A DNA stretch of 64,000 nt from Callipepla californica brunnescens (Eukaryota; Chordata; Aves; Galliformes; Odontophoridae): the NCBI GenBank assembly GCA_023055505.1, contig JALIRH010000145.1, forward strand, positions 1 through 64,000, given 5' to 3'. Positions 1 to 10,125 of the stretch are shown piece by piece. Position 1 is the stretch's first letter. Every line of letters begins with the position of its first letter. The notes under the pieces are model-generated. The model ran no database searches and had not been told where the DNA came from. It saw only the letters and a program-made list of their open reading frames with translations. The position numbers and the translations under genes are program-made.

Positions 1-91
1 TTAGAACTAAGCGCTGTGGCTCCAACTTGCACAAACTACAGTTTTTAGACAAAACATCGATATATCTCTTTTGAGACTTCTACAAACTACA
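1..91 (-). mobile_element. Truncated LTR remnant (gammaretrovirus-like family)
   Basis: This stretch matches the right-hand part of the complete LTR at 57085-57541 base for base as far as I can read. On the minus strand it is the LTR start (TGTAGTTTGTAG). The window opens inside the LTR, so the polyadenylation end and primer site lie outside. The end at 91 is inferred from the TG/CA terminal dinucleotides; position 100 is an alternative. Confidence 0.65.
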
Positions 92-169
92 TAGTTCTCA
101 GAAAAAAAAACACGCTGAAAAACACGGACACATCTGTCTCGAGTCGGTTTGATTAACAAGTAGAGAACT
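92..169. other. Short unique spacer between LTR and telomere-like array
   Basis: AT-rich sequence with a run of nine A (ten in the copy at 57542-57620). I see no gene in it. The homopolymer difference is one of the few changes between the two large duplicate copies. Confidence 0.4.
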
Positions 170-1553
170 CATTTTTACCACAATCCTTACCCTAAGCCTA
201 ACACTCATCTTAAACCTAACCCTAACCCTGTACCTAGCCTGAACCCTAAGCATAACCCTAAACCTATCCCTATTCCTATCCTCAACAGTAACCCAAACCC
301 TAATCCTAACACTGACACTCAACCTAGTTCTAATGCTGTATCTAACCTTAGAACTCAAACAAACCCTATCCCTAAGCCTAATCCTAAATCGAATTCTAAC
401 CCTTACCTATACACTATCCCTATCCCCAAAACCCTTTTCCTACACCTAACCCTAACCACAAGACTTACCTTAACCTAACCCTAACACCAATCCCAGGCCT
501 AACCCTAACACTAACCTGAAACCTAATCCTATTCCTAACCTTAACCCTAACCAGAGGCCTAACCCTAATCTGACCCTTACACTCAAACTGACCCTGCCCC
601 TAACCCTAAACACAGATCGCATCCTAAACCTAAACCTAAACCTAAAACTTCCCCTAATGCTAACATGAACACTCAACCTAATCCTAGCTCTAAACACAAT
701 CATAAAACTGAGAAAAACTTTTTCCCTAACCCTAATCCTAAACCTAATCCAAAACCTAAAACAATCCCAAACCCTTTCCCTATCTCTAACCCTAACCCAG
801 AATCTAAACCTAACCCTATTACTAAACCCAATCTTACACCTAACCCTATTCCATAACCTAAACTTACCCTAACACTGTATCACTAAATCTTTCCCTAATC
901 GTAACCCTAACCCTAAACATAACCTTACCCTAGTACTAAAACAAACTTACCCATAACCCTAACCCAAAACCTAACAGAACCCTAGTCCTAACCATAATCC
1001 TAACCCTAACTCAAACCCTAAATCTAACACTAATCCTTACCCTAAACAGAACTCGAAGCATTTCCCAAATCCTAATTCTAACTCTACCCTAACCCTAACC
1101 CAAACTCAGACCCTACCACAAAACCCAAGTGGAAGCCCAACCCTAAACCTAACCAAAAGCATCAGATCACCACAACCCTCACCTAAATCTATCCCAAAAC
1201 ATGTTCCTAATATTAAACCAAATCCTAATCCAAACACTAACCCTACAACTATTCCTAAACCTTTACTTAACACAAAGCCAAACCCGAGGCCTACCCCTTA
1301 CCTCACCCTGACACTCAAACTAACCCTACCCCTAACCCTACATACAAATCCAATCCTAAGTCTAACCCTAAACTTAACCCTAATGCTACTCCTAACATGA
1401 ACACTTCACCTACTTCTGTCCCTGACGCTAACACTCAAATTATCCCTAACCCTTACCCTAAACCGAAATCTACACCAAAACCTAACCCTTGCCCTAACCC
1501 TGACCCTGAAGCTGACCCTAACCCTAGCCTAAACCCTAACCCTAACCAGTCGC
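170..1553 (-). repeat. Degenerate telomere-like array, C-rich strand up
   Basis: The plus strand is made of CCCTAA variants such as CCTAACCCTAAACCTAATCC, with frequent one-base changes. It is heavily degenerate, unlike a working telomere end. Pro/Asn-rich or Arg/Val-rich open frames here are by-products of the 6-bp unit. The copy at 57620-59004 is almost identical, so the array moved with the larger duplication. Confidence 0.9.
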
Positions 1554-2292
1554 AGAAAAGGCCTGAATCCATACAGCCTTTTCACTGGGAAAATCTGGGA
1601 GAGAAAATCTGGCTTACCATGGAGATCTCAGCTTTAAGGAAATCTAAAAACAAAACAAAGCATGCAGTTCCCAGATTCCCAGCAACATTTTTCCCCATAC
1701 TTTCACCACCATAGATTGAGAAGACCATTTGCTGGACTTACACAGTGTCAGCAGGGTGAACCACATTTGGTCAGTGCACAACATTAATTACCACTTGCTC
1801 CACAGGCACAGGACAGACGGCCTCAGCGGTTAAGCACCCAGCCACTACAGGGATACACTTTCTGATTCACACTGCTGCAAAACGGCACCCATCTATTGTG
1901 CAAGTACCTGCTGTAAACCGTAACACAGAAACTCTAGCAGCTACGGAAATCAGGAAAGAAATACTTCAAGAACTAATCAATACTTCTACTCAAAGGACGT
2001 ATGAATATACTTCAAGTAGACTTCAGCTTCCAGGACCACGACATCCCAAGGTCCTGGAACAGAAAAACAACTCCGAATTTAATTCCAGAACTGGATCAAG
2101 AAATTAAGTCAGTGAGATCAAGACATTCACCCAGACAGCCACAGCTCATCAACCTCACCTTCATTTCCACCCAACAGAATAATGCTATGTAAACTACATA
2201 GCATAACACGCCCTGCCCCCTTTCTTGCAATATCCTGAATATAAAATCCCTTTTCTTTTTTTTTCCGTTATCCAAAATTTACATAGGAATAC
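1554..2292. other. Non-repetitive sequence, probably intron or flank of the XPO1 fragment
   Basis: Ordinary-complexity sequence between the telomere-like array and the leftmost XPO1 exon. The exon that should follow in XPO1 (starting DFEEYPEH in the family) is not recognisable here. Short open frames at 1898-2192 have no family I recognise. It is most simply the remainder of an XPO1 intron cut off by the repeat array. Confidence 0.45.
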
Positions 2293-2487
2293 CTTCTTGA
2301 TCATATTTAACGTGCACTCAAAAACAGCATCAAAGATCTGAGGTATTTCAGCAGCGATGTGCCCACCCAGCTTCTTTACAGCCACAGCCACAGCACCCAG
2401 TACTGCAGGCTCTCTAGCAGCTGGAACATTTCTCTGGTAGTCAATGAGAGCGGCACCCAACAAGGGAGGAACAAAGTTTTCAGCAAC
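2293..2487 (-). pseudogene. XPO1: XPO1-like exon (about residues 776-840)
   Basis: 195 bp, exactly 65 codons, between acceptor TTGATGTAG and donor GTATTCC on the minus strand. It encodes VAENFVPPLLGAALIDYQRN, then VPAAREP and a segment with GGHIAAEIPQIFDAVFECTL. Length and phase match the family exon. Changes such as GAVAVAVKK for the family STMAIIVNK are non-conservative for so conserved a protein. Confidence 0.9.
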
Positions 2488-2865
2488 CTACATCAAGAGC
2501 AAGACATGCTTAGAGCAGTGCAGTTACCCAACAAAGCCTCACACAGCAGTTCGGAAAGAAGCTAAAAATGAACTTACACGCCCACATGCTTCCCACACAC
2601 TGTGTTCATCCAGCAGTGCTTGCCTGAGGGCTCTCCTACACCTTCCTGCTTCCCCTTAGGACTGCTCTCAGCTGACACTACCTGAAGCACTCAAAACACA
2701 GCTCAGGCCTACCCCTGTATGGTCACAGCTTATCATCCTTCCTGCAGATATTGCAGTTCTGAAGCCAGTTCTTGTGAACAGAACAGTGTTAACTGCACTG
2801 CAGCAAAAGAGCAGAGTTCCTCCTGAATGTGTCCTATCAACTCTTTGGATGCCATATTTACTTAC

Positions 2866-2972
2866 CATCTGAGGATCGTTGGACCTGCTCACCCAGCCAG
2901 AAATCAGTTCTAAACTTTCCCTTTTTACAGTCCTCATCCTTCTAACCAAGGGCTGCTTGGTTTCCACTTCGC
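2866..2972 (-). pseudogene. XPO1: XPO1-like exon (about residues 739-775)
   Basis: 107 bp on the minus strand with acceptor ACCTTTCAG and a consensus donor GTAAGTAAAT. It encodes EVETKQPLVRRMRTVKRE followed by LISGWVSRSNDPQM, nearly identical to exportin-1. The frame is open. The reading continues past the donor into intron in the raw open frame at 2668-3084, which is not a real protein. Confidence 0.9.
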
Positions 2973-4370
2973 CTGAAAGGTAGCAAAGCTGCACTGAATC
3001 TGGGTTAAGATGCGTCAACAAACAGATTCCCCTCAACTCCTTCCAGAAGATTGAGAATGTTTCATTTTTATACCCAAATGACAAAGAAGGAAGATCTCTC
3101 GTTCATATTATGCAGATTAAAACCATTTTCCCATTACTTCAGCTCCATGGATCCAAGTTGCAATTTAGTATTCCAGTGCTACTGCTGACAGCACACTCTG
3201 CCAGTACAACTCAGAAACAATGCTGCAGCTTCTTTTTCAAGGAAGGGAATGTTCCTTCAGCTCTCAGGATCATGCTTACCTCTGGCTCTCACTGCGTGAT
3301 GAGAAGAACCAACCTATACAGTGTTCTAAAGCACGCTCCTGATTTGGTCACAAACATAATTGTTCCAACTTGTCTTTACTACAAGGAGCCTAATTCTTAC
3401 TTCATTTTCTCACGTCCAAGTCCATGCAAGTCTCGTCAGTAGAACTTGCCCTAACTGAGTGCACAGACACACACTCATAACAGTACATCCAAGGAAAACC
3501 TCACCAGACTGCAGCCAGGGAAACAAAGGCAGAACTGCTCCTGCTGCCATCAGAGATAACAACTGTGAGAACACACTCTGAGCCGAGTGCCATCTCAATA
3601 GCTGTTGCTCGAGTAAAATCTCACCACTACAAGTCCTAGCAACTGCTTCCTATTTCTCTCGTTGTGTTTTCTTTTTGTTTTAAGCACCTTCTGGCAATTA
3701 GAGCTGCAGAATCAAAAGAATGCATTAAGTTCTGAGAAGCTACGTCAAGGTGTATTCATTGCATGGGTAAGAAAGTCTGTCAGAACACAGCTCCAATAAC
3801 CGAGTCACTTCATTCCTCAAGGGATGCTCCAGCAGCACATTCTACTTGGATATCACAGACCCAATTTTTTCCAGGTAACAGTGGTTAGGTAACTCGAGTA
3901 GCTCCTAATTCCTCCTCAGTGATTACCAGTCTAGTTTGTGACAAATCTGAGGCGCCTTCACTGAAGTTACACTTCTGTAAGAAAGCTGTTTCAGTAGTAG
4001 AATATCACCAAACCAAAACTCTGCCAACGTCCTAGGGTCTTTTCTTATCTAAAACGATGAAGTCAGAACTTACAACTGTGTCTCCACAAGACTGCTATTA
4101 GTCAGCAGTCTCCGGTACCCTTCCTAAACTCACACTTGAAGAGCTTTCCTCCTTCCGCAATCAGAGTTTCTTTGAACAAAACATCTGGCTAACAAAAACA
4201 AGAACCTAAGCAAGCACATTTTCAGGCATTCTCTTGCCCAAACGCACACACAAAGAAGCAACAAAAACCACCACCACCAACAGACACGCAATGAGATAAG
4301 CCCAGCAAATTCACAACCTGATCACGTGCACTGCCCATCCCGCTGTTAGGAAGGACGTGCAATTTCTTAC

Positions 4371-4554
4371 CGTCAGCCTCAAGAGCTGCAGACATGTTTT
4401 CACTTGGGCACTTGGACATATTCAGCATATCTAAATCAATTCTTCCCAGCTGAATCACAAAGGGGCGGCCAGCTGCTTTCCATGCCCTTACGCTGCTTTT
4501 CAGAATGCTACCAAGCTGCGTAACGGCTTCAGGATCCTTCAGAACATCAACATT
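4371..4554 (-). pseudogene. XPO1: XPO1-like exon (about residues 678-739)
   Basis: 184 bp on the minus strand, bounded by acceptor TTTTCCACAG and donor GTAAGAAATT. It encodes NVDVLKDPEAVTQLGSILK, then a segment containing FVIQLGRIDLDMLN and SENMSAALEADG. No stop is present inside. The exon ends in phase 1 and joins correctly to the exon at 2866-2972. Substitutions against the conserved family are many, which fits relaxed selection. Confidence 0.87.
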
Positions 4555-4871
4555 CTGTGGAAAAGAACTGAGCTAACTCCAGTCAGTCAATGAAAACGCC
4601 ATTTATCTTCTAATACAAAAACGGTCACTTTCACGTTTAGGGTTATCTTACACGCTGTGTTAAAGCATGTTCTGTCAAGTTCTTCAACTGGATTTAAACC
4701 AGTCTCAGTTGTTTAGGTCTCCTTCAACACTTCTACTGCCAGATCAACCATTGCTTTATAAAAGTTCAGCACAGCCAAGTTCACTTCATTCCACAGATAA
4801 AAAAAAAATGGAATAACAACAAACATTCAGCACTTTTACTTTAGTTGAATACACAAAATGTACCGTCTGAC

Positions 4872-5001
4872 TTTTGTTGCCTGCCGAATTCTGCAGTCCT
4901 ATACTGGATTAGGGTTTTAGTTTTTCTATCAGATGCTCCTGTACAGTCCGGTCTGTCTGCGCCCCAACCACGTATCCTACTGCTCCACAGAACGGATGCA
5001 C
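4872..5001 (-). pseudogene. XPO1: XPO1-like exon (about residues 633-677), disrupted
   Basis: On the minus strand, acceptor TTTTCAATCAG precedes VHPFCGAVGY, followed by VVGAQTDRTVQEHLIEK. The family has 45 codons here. This copy is 130 bp, five short of 135, because a patch near 4915 replaces AGCAGCATGTG (plus strand of copy B) with TTTTAG, which shifts the frame. Copy B keeps full length but both copies read TAG instead of Trp after LLPNPV. The donor is a weak GTCAGA at 4866-4871. Confidence 0.85.
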
Positions 5002-5179
5002 CTGATTGAAAAACAAGAAGTCCAACAGAAAGTTAAGGAAGACTAACCCAAAATGTACAGCGTTCAGGTAGTAAAAGTTCAAAATGGCTTTCCAATGACT
5101 AAATACCCACTTCCCACCTCAGTTCACAAGATCCTTCTCCATCCTTTCCTTCCTTACTCCACATTTAAAGCAAGCCTCT

Positions 5180-5695
5180 GCTCCCCTCCAATACAGGCAG
5201 GAAATTAGAAATGCAAAAGCCCAGCTCCAACTTAGACTGGCTACTGCAGTAAAGCAGAGCAAAAAATCCTTTTACAAATATATTAACAGTAAAAGAACTA
5301 AGGAGAATTTCTCTCCTTTACTTGATGCGGCAGGGAATGGAACCACAGAGGATAAGGAAAAGGCTGAGGTTCTCAATGCCTTCTTCACGTCTCTCTTTAA
5401 TAGACAGATCAGTTAACTCAGGATACTTTTTGCCCTGACCTGGAAGTCTGGGACGAAGCGCATCATACACCCCCTGTGATCCTAGCAGAGACAGTCAGAG
5501 ACCTGCTCCTCCATCTGAACTGCCGCAAGTCCATGGGACCAGATGGGATCCAACCAAGGGTGCTGAGGGAGCTGGCAGAGGTGATTGCCAAGCCGCTTTC
5601 TGTCATCTATCAGCATTCCTGGTCATCTGGAGAGGTCCCACAAGATTGGAGGCTTGCCGATGTGACTCCCATCTACAAAAAAGACCGTAAGGAAG
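5180..5695 (+). mobile_element. CR1 LINE fragment (ORF2, start of reverse transcriptase)
   Basis: Chicken repeat 1 retrotransposon, sense strand. From about 5196 the frame reads EIRNAKAQLQLRLATAVKQS and on through LLDAAGN and EVLNAFFTS to a stop at about 5412. A second block, 5476-5695, reads ETVRDLLLHLNCRKSMGPDG and ends VTPIYKKDRKE, the opening motifs of CR1 reverse transcriptase. The catalytic domain and 3' end are absent because the ERV LTR starts at 5696. It is a disabled, 5'-truncated copy and the ERV target site. Copy B lies at about 62635-63151. Confidence 0.9.
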
Positions 5696-5956
5696 TGTCA
5701 TGGTTTTATGATTTTTTGGTACTGGTATTCCACATCATGGCATCATGTGGTGCATTGGGAGTCAGGGAGAAAACTACATTCCCCAGAGGACTTGGCAATG
5801 CTTTGTATTTTTTCACGTGTTTTCCGCTCAGAGGGAACAGATAAAAACTCTCTGCGGTCACGGGACATTCTCTCTTTCCTCTAGGATCACTTAGGAGTGG
5901 GTGCTCGCTGCCGTCCGCCTTCAGCGTTAGCGCAAGGCCTTCGGTTTATCAGGCAC

Positions 5957-5993
<37 letters not shown>

Positions 5994-6236
5994 TACTCGT
6001 TTTGTTTGATTCATTGGGCTTAATTCCAAATTGTATTGCATTATACTGTGTTATTTACTTCCTGATGTCTTATTTAGTAAATTAGCTTTTCCCCCTCAGA
6101 TCGTTGCCGCTGTTTTGTTTTGGGGCTTATCTCCCTTTTTCCCTTTCCCCCTTCCCCTTGTCCGGGGTGTGGGCCTGTGGGTCTCCTTCCTCGGTTGTCG
6201 CAGGGCCGGGCTGAACCGGCTCACAAACCCCTGACA
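5696..6236 (+). mobile_element. 5' LTR of the ERV-L-like provirus
   Basis: 541 bp from TGTCATGG to CCCCTGACA, so it has TG...CA ends. It contains a TATA-like ATAAAAAC at 5841-5848 and a CT dinucleotide run near 5957-5989. The same LTR family appears as a solo LTR at 36352-36925 and as a second copy at 63152-63690. The boundary is fixed by comparison with the solo LTR and by the primer site four bases downstream. Confidence 0.9.
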
Positions 6237-6240
6237 TTTT

Positions 6241-6258
6241 TGGCGCCCAACGTGGGGC
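6241..6258 (+). other. Retroviral primer binding site, tRNA-Lys(1,2) type
   Basis: TGGCGCCCAACGTGGGGC sits four T after the LTR end. This is the 18-base complement expected for the 3' end of tRNA-Lys(1,2), from established retroviral primer knowledge. It marks the start of minus-strand DNA synthesis. A lysine primer is unusual for ERV-L relatives, which are often named for tRNA-Leu. Confidence 0.85.
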
Positions 6259-6469
6259 ACAACCAGCTGCCTTAGCCAGGCAGAGACAAACTTTTAGAGT
6301 ACATCTCTGTCTGTTGTTAACAAGCTTATCTGTACTGCAAGTGCTGTACAGCAAAACATGACCTTGAAGTCCGGGCGTACTGTCAGTTGTTTTGGGATAT
6401 CTGTAAACTTCTTTTGGGTACTGCCAGATTGTTTTAGTACAAGAAAAAAAAAAAAATAATAATAAAAAG

Positions 6470-7054
6470 ATGTCTTTTCTGTTTCTGTTAAAACTGCCCT
6501 TACAGGGATTGTACTTCACCGCTTTTTCCCTCTTAATGCTCAAAACGTACTGGAACTTGGTTAAGTTTGCCATTCTGTTCCATTGGGTCTGGTCCCTGTA
6601 TGATAAATTAAAAGCAATGATAGAGGAACCTGCCAGATCCCAGGGCACCCCAGCTAATGGAACAAAGGATAACATGTTAACGAACCATGTGATGTTTGAA
6701 TGGGTATCCAGGTTCCCCTCTCAGTTTTTTATGAATTTTCAAGATCACAGCTTAGGGATGGTGTTAATAATTGGGATATTAGTCCTCCTGCATGTAGTAG
6801 CACTTTACATCATGTGCAGGAAGCTTCTCCCAGAAACAGAGAATGTTGAATGGCAGGGAGAGTGGAGAGTTTTAGGAAAGAAATGAGAAGGATGGGGACA
6901 CCCGGTGTCATGGGATTTTTCTCCTGAACAATTGCAGGATCCTGAGGAGCTAGGCCTGTATCTGAGTAAAGGGTGCTGCGGCTCAGAAAGATCTGAGGTG
7001 GAACACTTATTTGGGGCTTGGCCTATGCTTACCGAGGTTTATATACTATTATGA
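6470..7054 (+). CDS. Leader ORF with two predicted membrane segments, between primer site and gag
   Basis: From ATG 6470 the frame encodes 138 residues to TGA 6884-6886, then stays open 55 more codons to TGA 7052-7054. It has two hydrophobic segments: about residues 8-38 (LPLQGLYFTAFSLLMLKTYW onward) and about 90-112 (LGMVLIIGILVLLHVVALYI). The part after the internal TGA is soluble-looking (GHPVSWDFSPEQLQDPEE). The last stop overlaps the gag ATG as ATGA (7051-7054). I recognise no family. It could be a Gag N-terminus later broken by a nonsense codon, an accessory membrane protein, or captured host sequence. The second copy begins at 63925 and runs off the window. Confidence 0.6.
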
Positions 7055-8127
7055 AGAGAGAGAGTGTCCAAACTGAGGCCCAAACCAAAGAGGAAAACCT
7101 CCCGCTCACACCTGACCAGCCAAAGGAAGCACCAGTATCAAAGTCAGTTGCCCCTGTGGAAGGCAAGAAATGGAAACGTGTGTCCTCGCGCCTAGAACGC
7201 AAAGAAGAGGTGCCGAAAGAAGAGGAAGATATAGGTGAGGGGGTGGCCACAACCCCATCACCATCGAGAAAGGCAACAAAGAAAAGTGAGAGACATGGAG
7301 AAGAAAGTGATGATGAAGGTGAAGAGAAAGTTAAAGTTACGACGTTTCGTTGGCCCGTGAAAATGTCTGAGATCCAAGGCTCAAGAAAGGAGTTTATTCG
7401 ACGTCCAGATGAGAGTATTGTCACTTGGTTGCTTCGGTGTTGGGACAACCGGGCCAACAGTGTGTCCCTTGATAGTAACGAAGCTCGCCAACTAGGAAAC
7501 ATTGCCCGAGATCCGGCTGTCGACAGAGGAATCAGCAGGTATATGGATGGAATCGCCAGCCTCTGGCAACGAATGCTAGTAGCTGTGAGGGAAAGATATC
7601 CCTACAAGAGTGACCTGGCACCTAAAGTGAAAAGGTGGAAAACTATTGAGGAAGGCATCCAGTATTTGAGAGAAACAGCTGTGGCGGAAATGCTGTATGA
7701 TCCCACCTTTGATCCTGACGATCGGGACCATGATCCGGAGAAAGTAAGGAGTACACCCGAAATATGTCAGAAGCTTTCAAAGTCAGCACCAGAAAGGTAC
7801 GCCGGTACACTAGTGACAACGTTCAACAGATATGAGGACCAAGACAGAAAACCCCCAGTTTTTGAACTAATTCTTACACTTCAAAACTTCAAACAAAAAT
7901 TTCCGCCGCCATACGCGTCCATTTCAGCCATATCAAAGTTAGAAGGACAAATGGAAGATATACTGGGAAAATTATCCCAACTGATTGATAGGGTCGAATT
8001 GGTTGCAGCTATCAGAAGCAAACGCCATCCTGCTCGAGCAAATGACAGCACTAACTTCACTAACTTCATGTCGCGTGCGGCTTTGTGGAGTTACTTATGT
8101 GCAAATGGAGAAGATATGAAGGAATGA
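7051..8127 (+). CDS. gag: Gag-like ORF of the ERV-L-like provirus
   Basis: From the first in-frame ATG at 7051 the ORF is 358 residues; it is also open upstream to about 7018 without an ATG. Residues 1-100 are Lys/Glu-rich and charged. The middle carries RWPVKMSEIQGSRKEFIRRP, WLLRCWDNRANSVS and WQRMLVAVRERYPYKSDL, a helical capsid-like region. No CCHC zinc knuckle is present, as in ERV-L and spuma-like Gags. The structural role is inferred from position between leader and protease. The frame is intact, unlike pol, but its true C-terminus may be altered. Confidence 0.65.
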   Translation: MKRESVQTEAQTKEENLPLTPDQPKEAPVSKSVAPVEGKKWKRVSSRLERKEEVPKEEEDIGEGVATTPSPSRKATKKSERHGEESDDEGEEKVKVTTFRWPVKMSEIQGSRKEFIRRPDESIVTWLLRCWDNRANSVSLDSNEARQLGNIARDPAVDRGISRYMDGIASLWQRMLVAVRERYPYKSDLAPKVKRWKTIEEGIQYLRETAVAEMLYDPTFDPDDRDHDPEKVRSTPEICQKLSKSAPERYAGTLVTTFNRYEDQDRKPPVFELILTLQNFKQKFPPPYASISAISKLEGQMEDILGKLSQLIDRVELVAAIRSKRHPARANDSTNFTNFMSRAALWSYLCANGEDMKE

Positions 8128-8322
8128 CATCAAAAACCCACCCCTGCACTGCGAGTACGGGTGAGAGAATTACAACACAGACCAACTACCAGCGAAGTTG
8201 TTCCCGTCACTACAGGTAATGAATAGAGGGGCCCTGCCCTCAGCCAGAGGAGGGAGAGGGATAATAGAGTGTATTGGACTGTGTGGATTCGGTGGCCTGG
8301 CACATCAAACCCACAGAAATAG

Positions 8323-8562
8323 GAGGCACTGGTGGATACTGGTGCACAATGTACTCTAACGCCTTCAAGTTATAAAGGGGCAGAATTGATTCATCTCTCT
8401 GGAGTGACTGGCGGCTTTCAGGAATTGTCTGTGCTGGAGGCAGAAATAAGCCTCACGGGTAAAGACTGGCAGAAGCATCTTATAGTGATTGGACAGGGGG
8501 CCCCACGCATACTTGGTATAGACTATCTCAGAAGGGGGCACTTTAAGGATCCCAAGGGGTAG
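8323..8562 (+). pseudogene. pro: Retroviral aspartic protease, bounded by stops
   Basis: The frame reads EALVDTGAQCTLTPSSYKGA, with the catalytic DTGA, and then the flap and C-terminal GAPRILGIDYLRRGHF (the ILG.D motif closing retroviral proteases). A TAG stands directly upstream at 8320-8322 and another ends it at 8560-8562, after which the same frame continues into RT. The upstream stop could once have been a readthrough site or may be decay. There is no ATG, so this is expressed only as part of a polyprotein. Confidence 0.8.
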
Positions 8563-9540
8563 CGATGGGCTTTTGGAATAGCTACTGTGGACACAGATAG
8601 CATTAAGCAACTATCTGTTTTACCTGGCCTGTCAGAAGATCCATCTGTTGTGGGGTTGCTACAAGTGGAGGAGCAACAGGTACCAATTGCTACAAAAACG
8701 GTGCACAGACGGCAGTACCGCACCAACAGGGATTCCTTGCTCCCCATTCATCATCTGATTCGTCAGCTAGAGAGCCAGGGAGTGATCAGCAAAACTCACT
8801 CCCCGTTTAACAGCCCCATATGGCCAGTGCGTAAAGCCAACGGAGAATGGAGGTTGACGGTAGATTACCGTGGCCTGAACGAAGTCACACCTCCACTGAG
8901 TGCTGCTGTGCCAGACATGCTTCAACTCCAGTATGAACTGGAGTCAAAAGCAGCCAAGTGGTATGCCACCATTGACATTGCTAACGCCTTCTTTTCAATT
9001 CCCTTGGCCACAGAATGCAGGCCACAGTTTGCCTTCACCTGGAGAGGCGTTCAGTACACCTGGAACCGTTTGCCCCAGGGGTGGAAGCACAGCCCAACCA
9101 TTTGCCATGGGTTGATCCAAACTGCATTGGAACAGGGTGCTGCTCCTGAGCATCTGCAGTACATCGATGATATTGCTGTATGGGGCAATACAGCAGAGGA
9201 AGTTTTTAAGAAAGGAGAGACAATAATACAGATCCTCCTGCGAGCTGGCTTCGCTATTAAGCGAAGCAAAGTGAAAGGACCTGCACAAGAAATTCAGTTC
9301 CTAGGCATAAAGTGGCAAGATGGACGTCGTCACATCCCAACAGATGGGATTGACAAAATTACTGCCATGTCTCCACCCACCAGTAAGACAGAGAGCCAAG
9401 CTTTTCTGGGTGTAGTGGGATTTTGGAGACTGCATGTTCCAAACTACAGCCTCATTGTGAGCCCCCTTTATCAGGTGACCTCTGGAAGAAGAATGATTTT
9501 GTGTGGGGCCCTGAGCAGCAGCAGGCTTTTGAGCAAATGA
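8563..9540 (+). pseudogene. pol: Reverse transcriptase domain (ERV-L-like)
   Basis: RNA-dependent DNA polymerase fingers and palm. Visible motifs in order: HHLIRQLESQGVI, NSPIWPVRKANGEWRLTVDY, WYATIDIANAFFSIPLA (first catalytic Asp), QFAFTWRGVQYTWNRLPQGW, HSPTICHG and LQYIDDIAVWG (YIDD, catalytic pair), then FLGIKWQ and AFLGVVGFWR in the thumb. The catalytic residues are intact. The frame is lost near 9480 and resumes in another frame at 9423-10145. It is joined to the protease through a TAG at 8560-8562. Confidence 0.9.
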
Positions 9541-10125
9541 AGCAGGAGATAGCCCGTGCCGTGGCCCTGGGGCCAGTGCGGACGGGACAGGATGTAAAGA
9601 ACATCCTCTACACTGCTGCTGGAAAGGAAGGTCCCACTTGGAGTTTGTGGCAAAGAGCTTCTGGAGAGACCCAAGGCCGACCCCTTGGTTTCTGGAGTCG
9701 AGCATACAGGGGGTCTGAGGAGCGCTACACTCCAACTGAGAAGGAGATCTTAGCCGCATATCAGGGGGTTCGAGCTGCTTCTGAAGTAATCGGTACTGAA
9801 ACGCAGCTCCTTCTGGCACCTCGACTGCCAGTACTGAACTGGATGTTTAAAGGAACAGTTCCCTCTACCCATCATACTACTGATGCCACTTGGAGTAAGT
9901 GGATTGCGCTGATTACACAGCGAGCTCGGATGGGGAACCCCAACCGTTCAGGAATCCTGGAGGTGATCATGGACTGGCCTGAAGGTAAAAAGTTTGGAAC
10001 AACCCCAGCAGAGGAGGTGTCACGTGCTAAAGAAGCCTCACCATATAATGAACTAACAGAAGATGAAAAGAGATACGCCCTGTTCACAGATGGATTGTGT
10101 CGCTTTGTGGGAAAGCCCGATTGCT
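9481..10125 (+). pseudogene. pol: RT connection domain and start of RNase H, shifted frame
   Basis: After a frameshift near 9480 the pol reading continues as NDFVWGPEQQQAFEQMKQEI, the usual connection-domain entry, then GFWSRAYRGSEERYTPTEKE and a long connection segment. It ends at YALFTDGLCRFVGK, the first RNase H motif (TDGS in most relatives). Then the DNA becomes the 11-bp minisatellite. The rest of RNase H and integrase are gone. Confidence 0.85.

Larger units (their letters stand above)
2293..5001 (-). pseudogene. XPO1: XPO1 (exportin-1/CRM1) gene fragment, unprocessed, copy A
   Basis: Four consecutive coding exons of the nuclear export receptor exportin-1 lie in the correct order on the minus strand: 4872-5001, 4371-4554, 2866-2972 and 2293-2487. 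Introns are present, so this is a DNA-level duplication, not a retrocopy. Together they cover about residues 633-840 of the roughly 1,070-residue protein (HEAT repeats that wrap RanGTP and cargo). The splice phases join: exon two ends in GACG and exon three starts GC, restoring a Gly codon. The first exon has an in-frame TAG where the family has Trp. Earlier and later exons are missing, so no export receptor can be made. Residue numbers and family comparison are from memory. A parental gene elsewhere is expected. Confidence 0.88.

Noticed and set aside
1..1553. True chromosome end at the window start
   Set aside because: The CCCTAA units are heavily degenerate, an LTR lies outside them, and the same array recurs at 57620-59004.
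6127..6675. 182-codon minus-strand ORF
   Set aside because: It is antisense to the LTR, primer site and leader ORF, has no domain and contains LTR-derived low-complexity sequence.
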